Part shown: positions 27,005-36,574 of the stretch, piece by piece | Layout of the letters: every line of letters begins with the position of its first letter | Position numbering within the stretch: the stretch's first letter is position 1 | From: Bacteroidales bacterium | GTDB lineage: Bacteria; Bacteroidota; Bacteroidia; Bacteroidales; UBA932 | Direction of reading: 5' to 3' | DNA length: 64,000 nucleotides | Assembly: GCA_017627955.1 (NCBI GenBank) | Contig: JAGAFU010000052.1 | Coordinates: 62,001 to 126,000 of the forward strand | Notes under the pieces: model-generated | Database searches by the model: none | The model's input: only the letters and a program-made list of their open reading frames with translations | Told to the model about the DNA's origin: nothing | Position numbers and translations under genes: made by a program

Positions 27005-27979
27005 TTATGCTGTGAATATTACTTCCAGGCCGTCGTAGGCGGCTTTCAGGGGTTTCGGAAGGTTCGCGTCGAGCTCGGCCTGGGTGCCGTGGAGCGTGCG
27101 GGCGAGGTGAGTCAGGTAGACGGGCTGGCCTTCGGAAGGGGTGTACCGGCCTTTTTCGAGAAGCATGTGGGTCGTCCTCAAGACAGTTCCGACGCTGGAG
27201 TGGGTGAATAACCTGAAGTCTTCGTCTCCTTCAGTACCCATGCCCATCGTGGCTTCCATGACAAGACCTGTGATCGGCTTGCCCTTGGCGTGGGGGTCGA
27301 TGCCGACAATCCTTGCGGCGATGGCTGGAATGCCTCCCGTGTCGGTCGCATACATGACTCTCACCGCCTGTTTCTCAATTAGATACATGAGCGTTTGCTC
27401 TTTCAGGTCTCCGGTGGCATGATTAGCAGGAAGGGCGGTCAAGGTCATTTCATAGATGGTCACTTTGTCTCCGGGGGAGAGCGGAACTATCTCAGGAGTC
27501 TTGATGCCGGTTTCTTTCGCTGCCTTGGCGAAGTCTTCCCGGGCCCGGTCTATCCATGTTCTTCCGAGAAACGCTTTCTTCAAACCTAGCCTCAATGCGG
27601 CGGCTGGATTGTAATGATCGCCATGGGAGTGGGTGTAGAATATGACTTCCGGCTTGACTCCGGCAGGGATCATGTCCTCGTCAGTCGGGGTGAAGTCTAT
27701 AAGGATATTGCTGTCAAGAAGAACGCTGGAAAGTCTCCGGTGTTCGCCACGTTCGTCCCGGCCGTTCCAGTCAGCCGCTCCGGTCCCGAGAAAGCGCATC
27801 TTTAGGGGAGTCCCGGCCTCTTCACCGAGTTTAATGTGAACCGGCTCGCCGGCCCTTGTCGCGGGATCCAAATCTGTACTTTTTACGCCAGCTGCGGCTC
27901 CGCAGCCCGGCAGCATCCCTGCGACCCCCGTGGCCACCGCCGCTCCAGCGCTGATATTCAAGAATTTCCGTCTGTCCAT
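27005..27979 (-). CDS. Exported MBL-fold metallo-hydrolase
   Basis: This 324-residue protein has a twin-arginine type leader (RRKFLNISAGAAVATG) that ends in a lipobox-like GC. The metal motif is THSHGDHY, followed by the later His and Asp residues of the beta-lactamase fold (ANHATGD, YATDTGG). It resembles the PhnP/RNase Z-like small-molecule phosphodiesterase branch in layout. The substrate is unknown. Its promoter lies between it and the nqr operon end. Confidence 0.85.
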   Translation of the reverse strand: MDRRKFLNISAGAAVATGVAGMLPGCGAAAGVKSTDLDPATRAGEPVHIKLGEEAGTPLKMRFLGTGAADWNGRDERGEHRRLSSVLLDSNILIDFTPTDEDMIPAGVKPEVIFYTHSHGDHYNPAAALRLGLKKAFLGRTWIDRAREDFAKAAKETGIKTPEIVPLSPGDKVTIYEMTLTALPANHATGDLKEQTLMYLIEKQAVRVMYATDTGGIPAIAARIVGIDPHAKGKPITGLVMEATMGMGTEGDEDFRLFTHSSVGTVLRTTHMLLEKGRYTPSEGQPVYLTHLARTLHGTQAELDANLPKPLKAAYDGLEVIFTA

Positions 27980-28003
27980 GATCCGCCGGAATTAGTGATT
28001 ATA

Positions 28004-28011
28004 CAAATATA
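28004..28011 (-). promoter_or_regulatory. Promoter -7 element for the MBL hydrolase gene
   Basis: The minus strand reads TATATTTG, 24 bases before the ATG. Confidence 0.5.
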
Positions 28012-28020
28012 ATAAATTTT

Positions 28021-28049
28021 CCCCTCGTCCTGAAAATCGGGGCGAGGGG
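28021..28049 (-). terminator. Stem-loop after the nqr operon
   Basis: CCCCTCG (28021-28027) pairs with CGAGGGG (28043-28049), about 25 bases beyond the nqrF stop. The following sequence on the minus strand is A/T-rich but not a clean T run, so it may be a terminator or an mRNA-stabilising end. Confidence 0.55.
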
Positions 28050-28073
28050 AATGATTAGAGATATTCAGTAAGA

Positions 28074-29342
28074 TTAGCTGAAGTTATCGTAGAGGATGCT
28101 CTCGGGCGGGACGCCGAGGCTGTCAAGCAGCTTGTTGACGGAGGCCACCATCATAGGCGGGCCGCACATGAAGTACTTGATGTCCTCGGGAGTCTCGTGG
28201 TCCTTGAGGTAGGTCTCGTACATCACGTTGTGGACAAAGCCAGGGGTGTACTTGACTCCGGCGGCATCCGCGGCGGGATCCGGACGGTCGAGGGCGAGGT
28301 AGAACTTGAAGTTCGGGAACTCCCTCTCGATCTCGGCGAAGTCCTCAAGATAGAAGGCCTCGACAAGGGCGCGGGCTCCGTAGAAGAAGCTGACCTTGCG
28401 ACCGGTCTTCAAAGTCTTGAAGAGGTGCATGATGTGGCTTCTCAGAGGGGCCATACCGGCGCCACCGCCAACGAAGATGTATTCCTGCTCCTCGGGATCG
28501 TCCTTCGGGAGAAGGAACTCTCCGAACGGACCGCTGATCCAGACCTTGTCGCCCGGTTTGCGGGTGAACACGTAGGATGAGGCGACACCCGGAGGAACGG
28601 GCAGCATCTTGAAGACGCCCTTAGGCTGGCTCCTGTCGAAAGGAGGTGTGGCGATACGGACGTTGAGCTTGATGACGTTCTTCTCGGCCGGATACGAGGC
28701 CATGGAGTAGGCGCGGATGGTCGGGACGGTGTTCTTGGCCTTGATGCCGAAGAAGCCGTACTTCTCCCAGTCGCCCCTGTACTCGGGAGCCACGTCGATG
28801 TCGGCGAAGTCGATGTCGTACTCAGGAATATCGATCTGGATGTACTCTCCGGACTTGAACTCGATGTTCTCGCCCTCAGGGAGCTTGACTGTGAACTCTT
28901 TGATGAAGGTGGCGACGTTGTCGTTGCTGATCACCTCGCACTCGAGTTTCTTGACGCTGAGCGTCGAGTCAGGAACCTGGATCTTGATGTTGTCCTTGAT
29001 CTTTACCTGGCAACCCAGACGGTAGCCATCCTTGATCTGCTTGCGGTTGAAGAAGCCCTTCTCGGTGGGAAGGATGCTTCCGCCGCCTTCAAGGACCTGG
29101 ACTTTGCACTGGCCGCAGTTGGCCTTTCCGCCGCAAGCTGAAGGAAGGAATATTCCCTGATCGGCAAGGGTGTGCATAAGGTCGCCTCCAAGAGGAACTT
29201 CCATGGTCTTCTTGCCACCGTTGATGTCGATGGAGACAGATCCGGACGGGGTGAGTTTGGCCTTGATCACAAGGAGGAGGGCCACAAGAATGAGCGTGAC
29301 GACAACTATTGTCGCGATCGCTCCGATGATAGTGTTGAACAT
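28074..29342 (-). CDS. nqrF: Na+-translocating NADH:quinone reductase subunit F
   Basis: This 422-residue subunit takes electrons from NADH. It has one N-terminal helix, a 2Fe-2S domain with [10 protein letters not shown] and a later GCQVKI Cys, an FAD domain (RAYSMASYP) and an NADH domain ([13 protein letters not shown]). Last gene of nqrABCDEF. It carries a strong Shine-Dalgarno GGAGG (29350-29354, minus) overlapping the end of nqrE, which is unusual in this phylum. Confidence 0.97.
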   Translation of the reverse strand: MFNTIIGAIATIVVVTLILVALLLVIKAKLTPSGSVSIDINGGKKTMEVPLGGDLMHTLADQGIFLPSACGGKANCGQCKVQVLEGGGSILPTEKGFFNRKQIKDGYRLGCQVKIKDNIKIQVPDSTLSVKKLECEVISNDNVATFIKEFTVKLPEGENIEFKSGEYIQIDIPEYDIDFADIDVAPEYRGDWEKYGFFGIKAKNTVPTIRAYSMASYPAEKNVIKLNVRIATPPFDRSQPKGVFKMLPVPPGVASSYVFTRKPGDKVWISGPFGEFLLPKDDPEEQEYIFVGGGAGMAPLRSHIMHLFKTLKTGRKVSFFYGARALVEAFYLEDFAEIEREFPNFKFYLALDRPDPAADAAGVKYTPGFVHNVMYETYLKDHETPEDIKYFMCGPPMMVASVNKLLDSLGVPPESILYDNFS

Positions 29343-29357
29343 TGCCTTACCTCCTTT

Positions 29358-29954
29358 TTAAAGTGCTATACCCATGAATGTCATCATCGCGATGGCCATG
29401 AGGCCGACGGTGATGAAAGTGATTCCGAGACCCTTGAGGGGAGCGGGGACCTTGCTGTAGGCCATCTTCTCGCGGATAGCCGCGAGGGACACGATGGCGA
29501 GGAACCAGCCGATACCCGAACCGAGAGCGTAGACAGCCGACTCACCGACGTTGGCGAAATCTTTCTGCTGCATGAACAGCGAGCCTCCGAGGATCGCGCA
29601 GTTGACGGCGATCAGCGGGAGGAAGATTCCCAGGGCGGAATAAAGAGACGGGCTGAATTTCTCGACGACCATCTCGACTATCTGCACGATGGCTGCGATC
29701 ACGGCGATGAAGATGATGAAGCTGAGGAAGCTCAGGTCAACACCTTTGATCAGGGCGTCGGGCGCCAGGACATATTTGTTGAGCAGATAGTTGATCGGGA
29801 GGGTAACAAGCAGGACGAATATGACCGCGACACCAAGGCCGGCAGCCGTCTTCACATTCTTCGACACCGCCAGGTATGAGCACATACCCAGGAAGTAGGC
29901 GAAGATCATGTTGTCAACGAAGATTGACTTTACGAATAAGCTGAGATATTCCAT
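29358..29954 (-). CDS. nqrE: Na+-translocating NADH:quinone reductase subunit E
   Basis: This 198-residue membrane subunit has six helices and belongs to the NqrDE/RnfAE family, which houses an inter-subunit iron site and part of the sodium path. The motifs [14 protein letters not shown] and [14 protein letters not shown], each with a Cys, are the expected cysteine-bearing half-helices. It lies 15 bases after nqrD. Confidence 0.96.
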   Translation of the reverse strand: MEYLSLFVKSIFVDNMIFAYFLGMCSYLAVSKNVKTAAGLGVAVIFVLLVTLPINYLLNKYVLAPDALIKGVDLSFLSFIIFIAVIAAIVQIVEMVVEKFSPSLYSALGIFLPLIAVNCAILGGSLFMQQKDFANVGESAVYALGSGIGWFLAIVSLAAIREKMAYSKVPAPLKGLGITFITVGLMAIAMMTFMGIAL

Positions 29955-29969
29955 AACCTTGATGTTTAA

Positions 29970-30584
29970 CTATTTCTCCTGCAAGTCTTTCTGAATGCTC
30001 CTCTGGACCCAGACGATGCATCCCAGAAGGATGAGCGCGAAGGGCGGGAGGATCACCAGGTTGTTAGGTACGTAGCCGAGCCAGTTCAGGATGTCGACAC
30101 CGAAAAGGGTGCCGCTGCCGAGAAGCTCGCGGAAGAAGGCCACAATGATGAGGATCATGCCGTAGCCGGCTCCGTTGGCGACTCCGTCAAGGAAGCTGGG
30201 CCAGGGCTTGTTGCCGAGGGCGAAAGCCTCGATGCGGCCCATGACGATACAGTTCGTGATGATCAGACCGATGTAGACGCTCAGCTGCTTGTCGATAGCG
30301 TAGGTGGCCTCGAATGACTTCAGTATCTGGTCCACAAGGATCACCATCATGGCGACTACGACGAGCTGGACGATAATCCTCACACGGCTGGGAATCGTGT
30401 TCCTCAGCAGGGAAAGGATCAGGCTGGATATTCCAGTGACGGCTATAACGGAGAGAGCCATCACGAGCGCGCCCTTCATTGTGACCGTGACGGCCAGGGA
30501 AGAGCAGATACCGAGGACAAGGACGGTGATAGGGTTGCCCTTGAAGATCGGGTTGAGTATTGTTTCTTTCAGTTTAGCGTCCAT
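29970..30584 (-). CDS. nqrD: Na+-translocating NADH:quinone reductase subunit D
   Basis: This 204-residue membrane subunit is the paralogue of NqrE with inverted topology. VLGICSSLAVTVTMK and GLIITNCIVMGRIEAFA carry the paired Cys residues. Two bases separate it from nqrC. Together D and E form the core of the Na+ pump. Confidence 0.96.
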   Translation of the reverse strand: MDAKLKETILNPIFKGNPITVLVLGICSSLAVTVTMKGALVMALSVIAVTGISSLILSLLRNTIPSRVRIIVQLVVVAMMVILVDQILKSFEATYAIDKQLSVYIGLIITNCIVMGRIEAFALGNKPWPSFLDGVANGAGYGMILIIVAFFRELLGSGTLFGVDILNWLGYVPNNLVILPPFALILLGCIVWVQRSIQKDLQEK

Positions 30585-30586
30585 GA

Positions 30587-31351
30587 TTATTCCTCCTCGG
30601 TTTTAGTGGTGACAGCGCCTTTGAAAAATGCGGAATAGGCTCCGAGCCAGGTGTCAATGGCGGCGTCAAGTCCGTTGGAAGTCATTGTGGCACCGGTGAT
30701 AGCGTCAATCTTGTTGTCTATCACGGAAGATCCGTCGGCCTCTTTGGGAGCGCCTCCCTTGACTATGTCAAAGATGTTGGCGTTTGAGAAATCAGCTTTC
30801 TCACCGACAAATTCATTCTGGAATTCAGGATCGTCCTTGATCTTCGCGCCAAGACCGGCGGTCTCGCTCTCATGATCGAAATAAGCGCCCTTGATGGTGT
30901 TGGAGTTCGGCTCGAAAGCGATATAACCCCAGACCGGACCCCACAGGCCCGCGCCATAGACAGGAACGACTGTTGTCCCGTTCTTGAATATGAATACGGG
31001 GATCTCGGCCGTACCAGCGCCTTTGATATTATAGTTCTGCTTCTTGAGCTCCTTGGGAGAATAGACCTTGTCGAGGGGCAGGTCGGAAACCTTCTTTCCG
31101 TCCGTGCCGACGATGAAAGCCTGTCCGATCTCCTCGGCATACTTGGCCAGGACGGCCGTGTTCCCCATCTTCTGGAGATCGGCCTTGGTGGCGAACTTGG
31201 CGGCGGTCATCATCTGGGAGATGGTGTCAGCCTTCTCATTGGCCTCCTGCCTCGATTTGAGGGACTGGGAGACGATAGCCAGGATCGCGGCCACGAGAGT
31301 CACTATGACGGTCGTGTAAACAACTGTGTATATGTTACTGTTGGTATTCAT
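30587..31351 (-). CDS. nqrC: Na+-translocating NADH:quinone reductase subunit C
   Basis: This 254-residue subunit has one N-terminal helix and a periplasmic FMN-binding domain. The covalent FMN site is the Thr of ITGATMTS near the C-terminus, flavinylated in the family by ApbE (not in this window). The start MNTNSNIYT at 31351 is preferred over an ATG four codons upstream. Confidence 0.95.
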   Translation of the reverse strand: MNTNSNIYTVVYTTVIVTLVAAILAIVSQSLKSRQEANEKADTISQMMTAAKFATKADLQKMGNTAVLAKYAEEIGQAFIVGTDGKKVSDLPLDKVYSPKELKKQNYNIKGAGTAEIPVFIFKNGTTVVPVYGAGLWGPVWGYIAFEPNSNTIKGAYFDHESETAGLGAKIKDDPEFQNEFVGEKADFSNANIFDIVKGGAPKEADGSSVIDNKIDAITGATMTSNGLDAAIDTWLGAYSAFFKGAVTTKTEEE

Positions 31352-31363
31352 ATCCTTATACAA

Positions 31364-32503
31364 TTAAGCGATCGAGACTTTCTTTGCCCTTCTCTTGGTA
31401 GCGCTTGAAGTCACGCAGTGGTCGATGAGAGGAGCGAAGGTGTTCATGAGGAGAATGGCGAGCATCATACCCTCGGCATAACCGGGGTTGAAGAGCCTGA
31501 CGGTGATGCAGAGCGCTCCGACGAGGAATCCGTAGATCCATTTGCCGCACTCGGTCTGGGCTGAGGTGACGGGGTCGGTGGCCATGAAGACTGTACCGAA
31601 GGCGAAACCTCCCATGACGAGCTGGGTGTAGGCGGGGACGTCAGTGGCGCCGAAAGCTGTTCCGAGCCAGCCCACGAAGAGGGCGCCGGCGACGGAGGAG
31701 ACCATGATCTTCCAGCTGGCGACTCCGGTCCAGAGAAGGATGAAGGCACCGATGAGGATAGCGATCACGGATGTCTCACCGACTGATCCGGGCACTGTTC
31801 CGGCGAACATGTTCCAGAAGGTGTAACCGGCGTTGGTGACAGCGTCCATTCCTTCTCCCATGTAGGAGAGGGGAGTGGCGCCTGTGATGGCGTCGGCTCC
31901 GCAGCGGCGGGCGATCCAGACCTGTGATCCGGACATCGCGCTCGGATAGGAGAAGAACAAGAACGCGCGGCAGAGCAGGGCAGGGTTCAGGAAGTTCATT
32001 CCTGTACCTCCGAAGACTTCCTTACCGAATATGACCGCGAAGGCCACGGCGATGGCGAGCATCCAGAGGGGAACGTCCACGGGGACGATCAGGGGAATGA
32101 GCATTCCGGAGACGAGGTAACCCTCGTTGACTTCCTCACCCTTTATCTGGGCTCCGGCGAACTCGATCGCGAGACCGACAATGTAAGATACCAGGTAGAG
32201 AGGTATAACCTTCCAGAGACCCCAGAAGAACTGGTTCCAGAAGCCGGGGAGGTCGTGCATGATCTGGTCGTGCTGGTAACCGACGTTCCACATTCCGAAC
32301 AGGGCGGCGGGAACGAGAGCGATCACCACGATGATCATGACCCTCTTGATGTCGATGGAATCCCTGACGTGAGCTCCCTTGGAGGTCACGGTCGCGGGAA
32401 CGCGAAGGAAGGTGTCAAAGGCATCCCATGTGGAATGCAGCCACCCTAATTTACCGCCTTTCTCGAAAAGGCCGGGTTTTACTGTATTTTCTTCCATAGT
32501 CAT
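31364..32503 (-). CDS. nqrB: Na+-translocating NADH:quinone reductase subunit B
   Basis: This 379-residue subunit has about ten helices and carries a covalent FMN on the Thr of ITGATPLSY, plus riboflavin and the quinone site in the family. The N-terminal cytoplasmic stretch precedes the first helix at about residue 55. It follows nqrA by 7 bases. Confidence 0.96.
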   Translation of the reverse strand: MTMEENTVKPGLFEKGGKLGWLHSTWDAFDTFLRVPATVTSKGAHVRDSIDIKRVMIIVVIALVPAALFGMWNVGYQHDQIMHDLPGFWNQFFWGLWKVIPLYLVSYIVGLAIEFAGAQIKGEEVNEGYLVSGMLIPLIVPVDVPLWMLAIAVAFAVIFGKEVFGGTGMNFLNPALLCRAFLFFSYPSAMSGSQVWIARRCGADAITGATPLSYMGEGMDAVTNAGYTFWNMFAGTVPGSVGETSVIAILIGAFILLWTGVASWKIMVSSVAGALFVGWLGTAFGATDVPAYTQLVMGGFAFGTVFMATDPVTSAQTECGKWIYGFLVGALCITVRLFNPGYAEGMMLAILLMNTFAPLIDHCVTSSATKRRAKKVSIA

Positions 32504-32510
32504 TGCCTTA

Positions 32511-33851
32511 TTACGCCATTTCCTTCAACATGAGGTCGATTCCGCTCTGGATCATGGCCTGGATGTCGTTCTTGGAAGGATCCACGAACTCGCAGAGGGC
32601 CAAGTCCTCGGGGAGAACCTCGTAAATACCGAACTGCTCCATCTTGTCAATGTCGCCAGCGAGGCAGGCCTTGATCAGATAGACAGGGAATATGTCCATA
32701 GGAAGCACCTTGCCGTAGACATCGGAGCAGACGAATGCCCTGACTCCTCCGTGGGTGTTGGTGTCCATGTTGTACTTCTTCTTGGGAAGAAGCCAAGAGA
32801 AGTAAGCCATTGAAGAGCTGAACTGATTGAATCTCAGAGGATTCGCCCAGCCAAGAAGCTCCCGCTCACGACCTTCCTTGATAAGGGTGACCTGGTTGTC
32901 AAAGAAACCGAGATATCCATCCTTGCCGATATTCTCGCCGGAAAGGACATCTCCGCTGATGAACCTGGTCTCGATTGAAGGGTCGAAGCAGCCCTCAAGG
33001 GCACTGACGGGAATTCCGGGAAGAGCCTCGACATATCCGGTCTTCAACGCGGCGGGACCGGTTACGGCCACCTTGCGGCTCAGGTCGAGTTTGCCACCGA
33101 GGAAGAGTTTTCCGATAGCGGCCAGGGAGAGCAGGCTCAAGGTCCACACCGTCTCACCCTTCTTGATCGGCGAGATGTGGCTGATCTGGACTCCCACATT
33201 TCCCGCGGGATGCTTCTGGGAAATCACTGTGTGGACAGTGGCGTCCTGCAGGGCAGCGAATGCGGAGTTCCCGCTGTTGACACAGACATGCACTTTGGCG
33301 ATCTTGGAAACGGCGGTCACTCCGGCCTGGATGGCCTTGACGTCCTCCTTGAAAGCGAATTCGGCATTCGCCGCCAAAGGAGCGGTAGAGAAAGCCGAGA
33401 CGAAAATGGCCTTAGGGGTCAGGTCAGGATTGGCGATGACACCGTAAGGCCTCTGGATGATACTTGGCCACAAACCGCTTTTGAGAAGGCTCTCCTTAAC
33501 CTCGTCAGCCTTGAGGACTTTGGGGTCCTTGGCTCCGAAGTCAACGGCATCCTTGCCCTCCGCCTTGATGAGGACGGCAAGGAGCTTGCGCTTCTCACCC
33601 CTGACTATCTCCTTCACTGTACCGCTGACCGGCGAGGTAAGGAGAATGTCCGGGTTCTGTTTGTCTGCCAAAACAGGCGATCCCGCAAGGACCTTGTCAC
33701 CTTCTTTAACCATGAGTCTCGGGGAAAAACCCTTGAAATCAGTAGGTTTGACTGCGACAACGTCAGGCGCGATCGTTTTCATTGTCTCAAGGGCGGCCTC
33801 CCCGCTGATGGGGATGTTCAGCCCTTTTTTCAACACGATGTTGTTTGACAT
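32511..33851 (-). CDS. nqrA: Na+-translocating NADH:quinone reductase subunit A
   Basis: This 446-residue soluble subunit begins with the family N-terminus KKGLNIPISGEA and contains the biotinyl-lipoyl-like hybrid domain. In the Nqr complex it sits on the cytoplasmic face near the quinone site. It is the first gene of a six-gene operon, whose promoter lies at 33898-33905, divergent from the pcrA-type gene. Confidence 0.97.
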   Translation of the reverse strand: MSNNIVLKKGLNIPISGEAALETMKTIAPDVVAVKPTDFKGFSPRLMVKEGDKVLAGSPVLADKQNPDILLTSPVSGTVKEIVRGEKRKLLAVLIKAEGKDAVDFGAKDPKVLKADEVKESLLKSGLWPSIIQRPYGVIANPDLTPKAIFVSAFSTAPLAANAEFAFKEDVKAIQAGVTAVSKIAKVHVCVNSGNSAFAALQDATVHTVISQKHPAGNVGVQISHISPIKKGETVWTLSLLSLAAIGKLFLGGKLDLSRKVAVTGPAALKTGYVEALPGIPVSALEGCFDPSIETRFISGDVLSGENIGKDGYLGFFDNQVTLIKEGRERELLGWANPLRFNQFSSSMAYFSWLLPKKKYNMDTNTHGGVRAFVCSDVYGKVLPMDIFPVYLIKACLAGDIDKMEQFGIYEVLPEDLALCEFVDPSKNDIQAMIQSGIDLMLKEMA

Positions 33852-33897
33852 TATTGTTAATAATATAAAGTTGATGATAATTTCAGCTTACAAATCG

Positions 33898-33905
33898 CAA
33901 AGATA
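33898..33905 (-). promoter_or_regulatory. Promoter -7 element of the nqr operon
   Basis: The minus strand reads TATCTTTG, a perfect match, 46 bases before nqrA. It lies in the 93-base gap shared with the divergent helicase gene. Confidence 0.6.
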
Positions 33906-33929
33906 CTCATTTTTTTCGGGAAATTTCCT

Positions 33930-33937
33930 TATTTTCG
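33930..33937 (+). promoter_or_regulatory. Promoter -7 element of the PcrA/UvrD gene
   Basis: TATTTTCG has one mismatch to TAnnTTTG. The ATG at 33945 is 7 bases downstream, implying a very short 5' leader. Confidence 0.45.
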
Positions 33938-33944
33938 TGCCATT

Positions 33945-36407
33945 ATGGAAAACATTGAGAACGCTATTTTCGAGGGACTGAACGCGGAGCAGAGACAGGC
34001 GGTCAGCAGTATTGACGGACCGGTGCTTATTGTCGCCGGAGCGGGGTCGGGAAAAACGAGGGTGCTGACCAGCAGGATAGCCTGCATTTTGGCCAGGGGG
34101 GGAGATCCTTCGCGGATTCTTGCGCTTACTTTCACAAAGAAGGCGGCTGCCGAGATGAAAGAAAGGATAGCGCTCATCGTAGGTAAAAGGACAGCCTGGA
34201 AACTGCAGATGGGCACTTTCCATTCCGTTTTCATAAGGTTCTTGAGGGAATATGCCGGATTCCTCGGCTATCCCGAGTCTTTCACTATCTATGACCAGAG
34301 CGACTCGACAAGCGCCGTGAAAGCCTGCGTCAAGGAACTCGGTTTGGACGATAAGGTCTACAAGCCGAGGGATGTCCTGGCCAGGATCTCGCTCGCGAAG
34401 AACAATCTCGTGACCGCGGCTGCATACCGGAACAACAACCAGGCGGTCCAGAAGGATGTCGCCTCCCGTAAACCGCGGCTTTGTGACGTGTATTCATTAT
34501 ATTCGGAAAAATGTCACCGGAGCGGAGTGATGGATTTCGATGACATCCTGCTCAACATGAATATCCTGCTGCGTGACAATCCCGAGGCTTTGAGGGAGAT
34601 CTCCTCAAGGTTCGACTATATTCTCGTGGACGAGTACCAAGACACCAACTATGCCCAGTATGTGATTCTCAAGAAGTTGAGCTCTGACAGAGGGAATATA
34701 TGCGTGGTCGGTGACGACTCACAGTCGATCTACGCTTTCCGTGGCGCGAAGATCGAGAACATCCTCAATTTCAAGAAGGATTACCCGTCCTGCAAAGTTT
34801 TCCGTCTTGAGAAAAACTACCGTTCGACGGCGAACATTGTGGATGCCGCCAACACCTTGATAGCCAAGAATGAGGGCCGTATTCCCAAGACATGCGTCTC
34901 AGTCGGCGGTAGCGGGGACATGATTCGTCTGATGCGTAGCTTCACCGAGCAGGAAGAGGCCTTGATGATCTGCTCCGAGATCGTCTCAAGGATGAGGAAC
35001 GATCATGCCCGTTACCAGGACTTCGCGATCCTGTACCGCACGAATTCCCAGTCCAGGGCCCTTGAGGAGGCGCTCCGGAAGCGCAACCTTCCTTATGTGA
35101 TATATTCCGGCAATTCTTTCTTCGAGCGTTCTGAGGTCAAGGACATGATGGCGTACCTGAAACTTGTCGTGAATATTCATGACGACGAGTCGTTCAAGCG
35201 CGTCGTCAATACCCCTTCCAGGGGAATCGGAGACACGTCTGTGAACGCCCTGTCAGCGATGGCGAGAGCCAAGGGAATCTCGATGTTCAAGGCGGCCTAT
35301 GCCACTGATTTCGCTGACTTTGGCCTGAAAGCTCCCGCTGTGGCCAAGATGAGGACTTTCTGCGACATGATAAACGGCTTCGCTTCCAAAGCTCACTTGG
35401 AAGACGCTCACGAGCTGGCGAGAGCGGTCTGTGACGCCAGTGGCCTTTACGCCCACTTCAAAACCGACTCGTCCATCGAGAGCCAGTCAAGGGCATCTAA
35501 TGTCGAGGAGCTGATCAACAGCGTCGCCCAGTTTGTGGAAGATCGTCAGAATGAGTATCTTCAGGATCTTCTCGCGGACGGTGACGCAATAGACGAGGAG
35601 CAGGTGGAATACCCTGCCGTGACTCTCGGGGAGTTCCTGGAGAACATCTCCCTCCTTTCGAATGTGGACATGGAGAGCGAGGAGGATACGATGAACAAGA
35701 TCGCCTTGATGACCGTCCACTCAGCCAAAGGATTGGAGTTCCCCTACGTCATAGTGGCCGGTCTGGAGGAGAATCTTTTCCCTTCCGGGGGGATGCTGGC
35801 ATCTCTGGCTGACATCGAGGAGGAGCGCAGGCTGATGTATGTCGCCATGACCAGGGCGAAGACGGCTCTGTATCTTTCTTTCGCTTCGACCAGGATGCGT
35901 AACGGCAAGCATGAGTCAAATTCCCCGAGCCGTTTCATCAGGGAGATCGACTCGAGGTATATTGCCAATCCGCTACGGGAAGAAGACCTTCAGGATGATG
36001 ACGAGGGAGGCTTTTCCTTCGGCTCTAGGCGTTCTTTCGGAGGATTCGGCTCATCGGGTTCCCGTCCAGCCAGGACGAGGTTCGGGATGTCCGACGGGGG
36101 TGTTAGGTTCATTCCCGGTAAGCCTGGAAAGGATGTTTCCCCGGTCTCCAGGCCCGCTTCGGTCTCTCAATCCCCGAGGGAAGCCTTGCTGAACAGGCCT
36201 CTTCCGCCCAAGATCCCGGATTCGGAATTCACTCCGGTCCCGATGACTGACCTTAAAGAAGGGCAGAGGATCGAACACAATCGTTTCGGACACGGAAAGA
36301 TACTCCAGATCACCGGAACAGTGCCGGATCTTAAGGCTAAAATCGTTTTTGACGACTACGGAGAGAAAATTCTGCTGCTTAAATATGCGAAAATACGCTT
36401 GGGATAG
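33945..36407 (+). CDS. PcrA/UvrD-type ATP-dependent DNA helicase
   Basis: This 820-residue SF1A helicase unwinds DNA 3'-5' in excision repair and replication restart. Walker A is AGAGSGKTRV, Walker B VDEYQDTN, motif III GDDSQSIYAFRGA, motif IV ENYRST and motif V/VI MTVHSAKGLEFP and YVAMTRAK. The tail has a Ser/Gly/Arg-rich linker (about 690-760) and ends with the Tudor-like module (EGQRIEHNRFGHGKI) that binds RNA polymerase in PcrA. Confidence 0.95.
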   Translation: MENIENAIFEGLNAEQRQAVSSIDGPVLIVAGAGSGKTRVLTSRIACILARGGDPSRILALTFTKKAAAEMKERIALIVGKRTAWKLQMGTFHSVFIRFLREYAGFLGYPESFTIYDQSDSTSAVKACVKELGLDDKVYKPRDVLARISLAKNNLVTAAAYRNNNQAVQKDVASRKPRLCDVYSLYSEKCHRSGVMDFDDILLNMNILLRDNPEALREISSRFDYILVDEYQDTNYAQYVILKKLSSDRGNICVVGDDSQSIYAFRGAKIENILNFKKDYPSCKVFRLEKNYRSTANIVDAANTLIAKNEGRIPKTCVSVGGSGDMIRLMRSFTEQEEALMICSEIVSRMRNDHARYQDFAILYRTNSQSRALEEALRKRNLPYVIYSGNSFFERSEVKDMMAYLKLVVNIHDDESFKRVVNTPSRGIGDTSVNALSAMARAKGISMFKAAYATDFADFGLKAPAVAKMRTFCDMINGFASKAHLEDAHELARAVCDASGLYAHFKTDSSIESQSRASNVEELINSVAQFVEDRQNEYLQDLLADGDAIDEEQVEYPAVTLGEFLENISLLSNVDMESEEDTMNKIALMTVHSAKGLEFPYVIVAGLEENLFPSGGMLASLADIEEERRLMYVAMTRAKTALYLSFASTRMRNGKHESNSPSRFIREIDSRYIANPLREEDLQDDDEGGFSFGSRRSFGGFGSSGSRPARTRFGMSDGGVRFIPGKPGKDVSPVSRPASVSQSPREALLNRPLPPKIPDSEFTPVPMTDLKEGQRIEHNRFGHGKILQITGTVPDLKAKIVFDDYGEKILLLKYAKIRLG

Positions 36408-36437
36408 TTGCGTTTATCCGGAAAATTCGTAAATTGC
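36408..36437 (+). promoter_or_regulatory. Probable promoter of the his operon
   Basis: TTG at 36408-36410 and TAAATTGC (two mismatches to TAnnTTTG) at 36430-36437 have a 19-base gap. The leader-peptide ATG is at 36446. Confidence 0.5.
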
Positions 36438-36445
36438 GGCCAGTT

Positions 36446-36493
36446 ATGTTTCTTGAGAACGCACATAAGCACCATCATTCCCCGGCTTCATAA
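36446..36493 (+). CDS. hisL: His leader peptide
   Basis: A 15-codon frame reads MFLENAHKHHHSPAS and stops with TAA. Four of five consecutive codons, 36464-36478, are His (CAT, then CAC CAT CAT after one Lys). It lies between the promoter and the attenuator terminator, 81 bases before hisG. Stalling of ribosomes at these codons in low His-tRNA would keep the operon on. The peptide itself probably has no function. Confidence 0.82.
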   Translation: MFLENAHKHHHSPAS

Positions 36494-36534
36494 GTCAGGT
36501 AAGTTTTGGTGTGCGCATAATAGAGATTTCACAT

Positions 36535-36565
36535 CGGCTTGCCGGACAAGGCAGGCCGTTTTTTT
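36535..36565 (+). terminator. His operon attenuator terminator
   Basis: CGGCTTGCC (36535-36543) pairs with GGCAGGCCG (36550-36558) with one G-T pair, followed by seven T (36559-36565). Alternative pairings exist: CCGGC at 36482-36486 with GCCGG at 36541-36545, and CGCACA at 36460-36465 (beside the His codons) with TGTGCG at 36510-36515. This is the layout of a translation-coupled attenuator. Confidence 0.8.
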
Positions 36566-36574
36566 ATTAATAAG

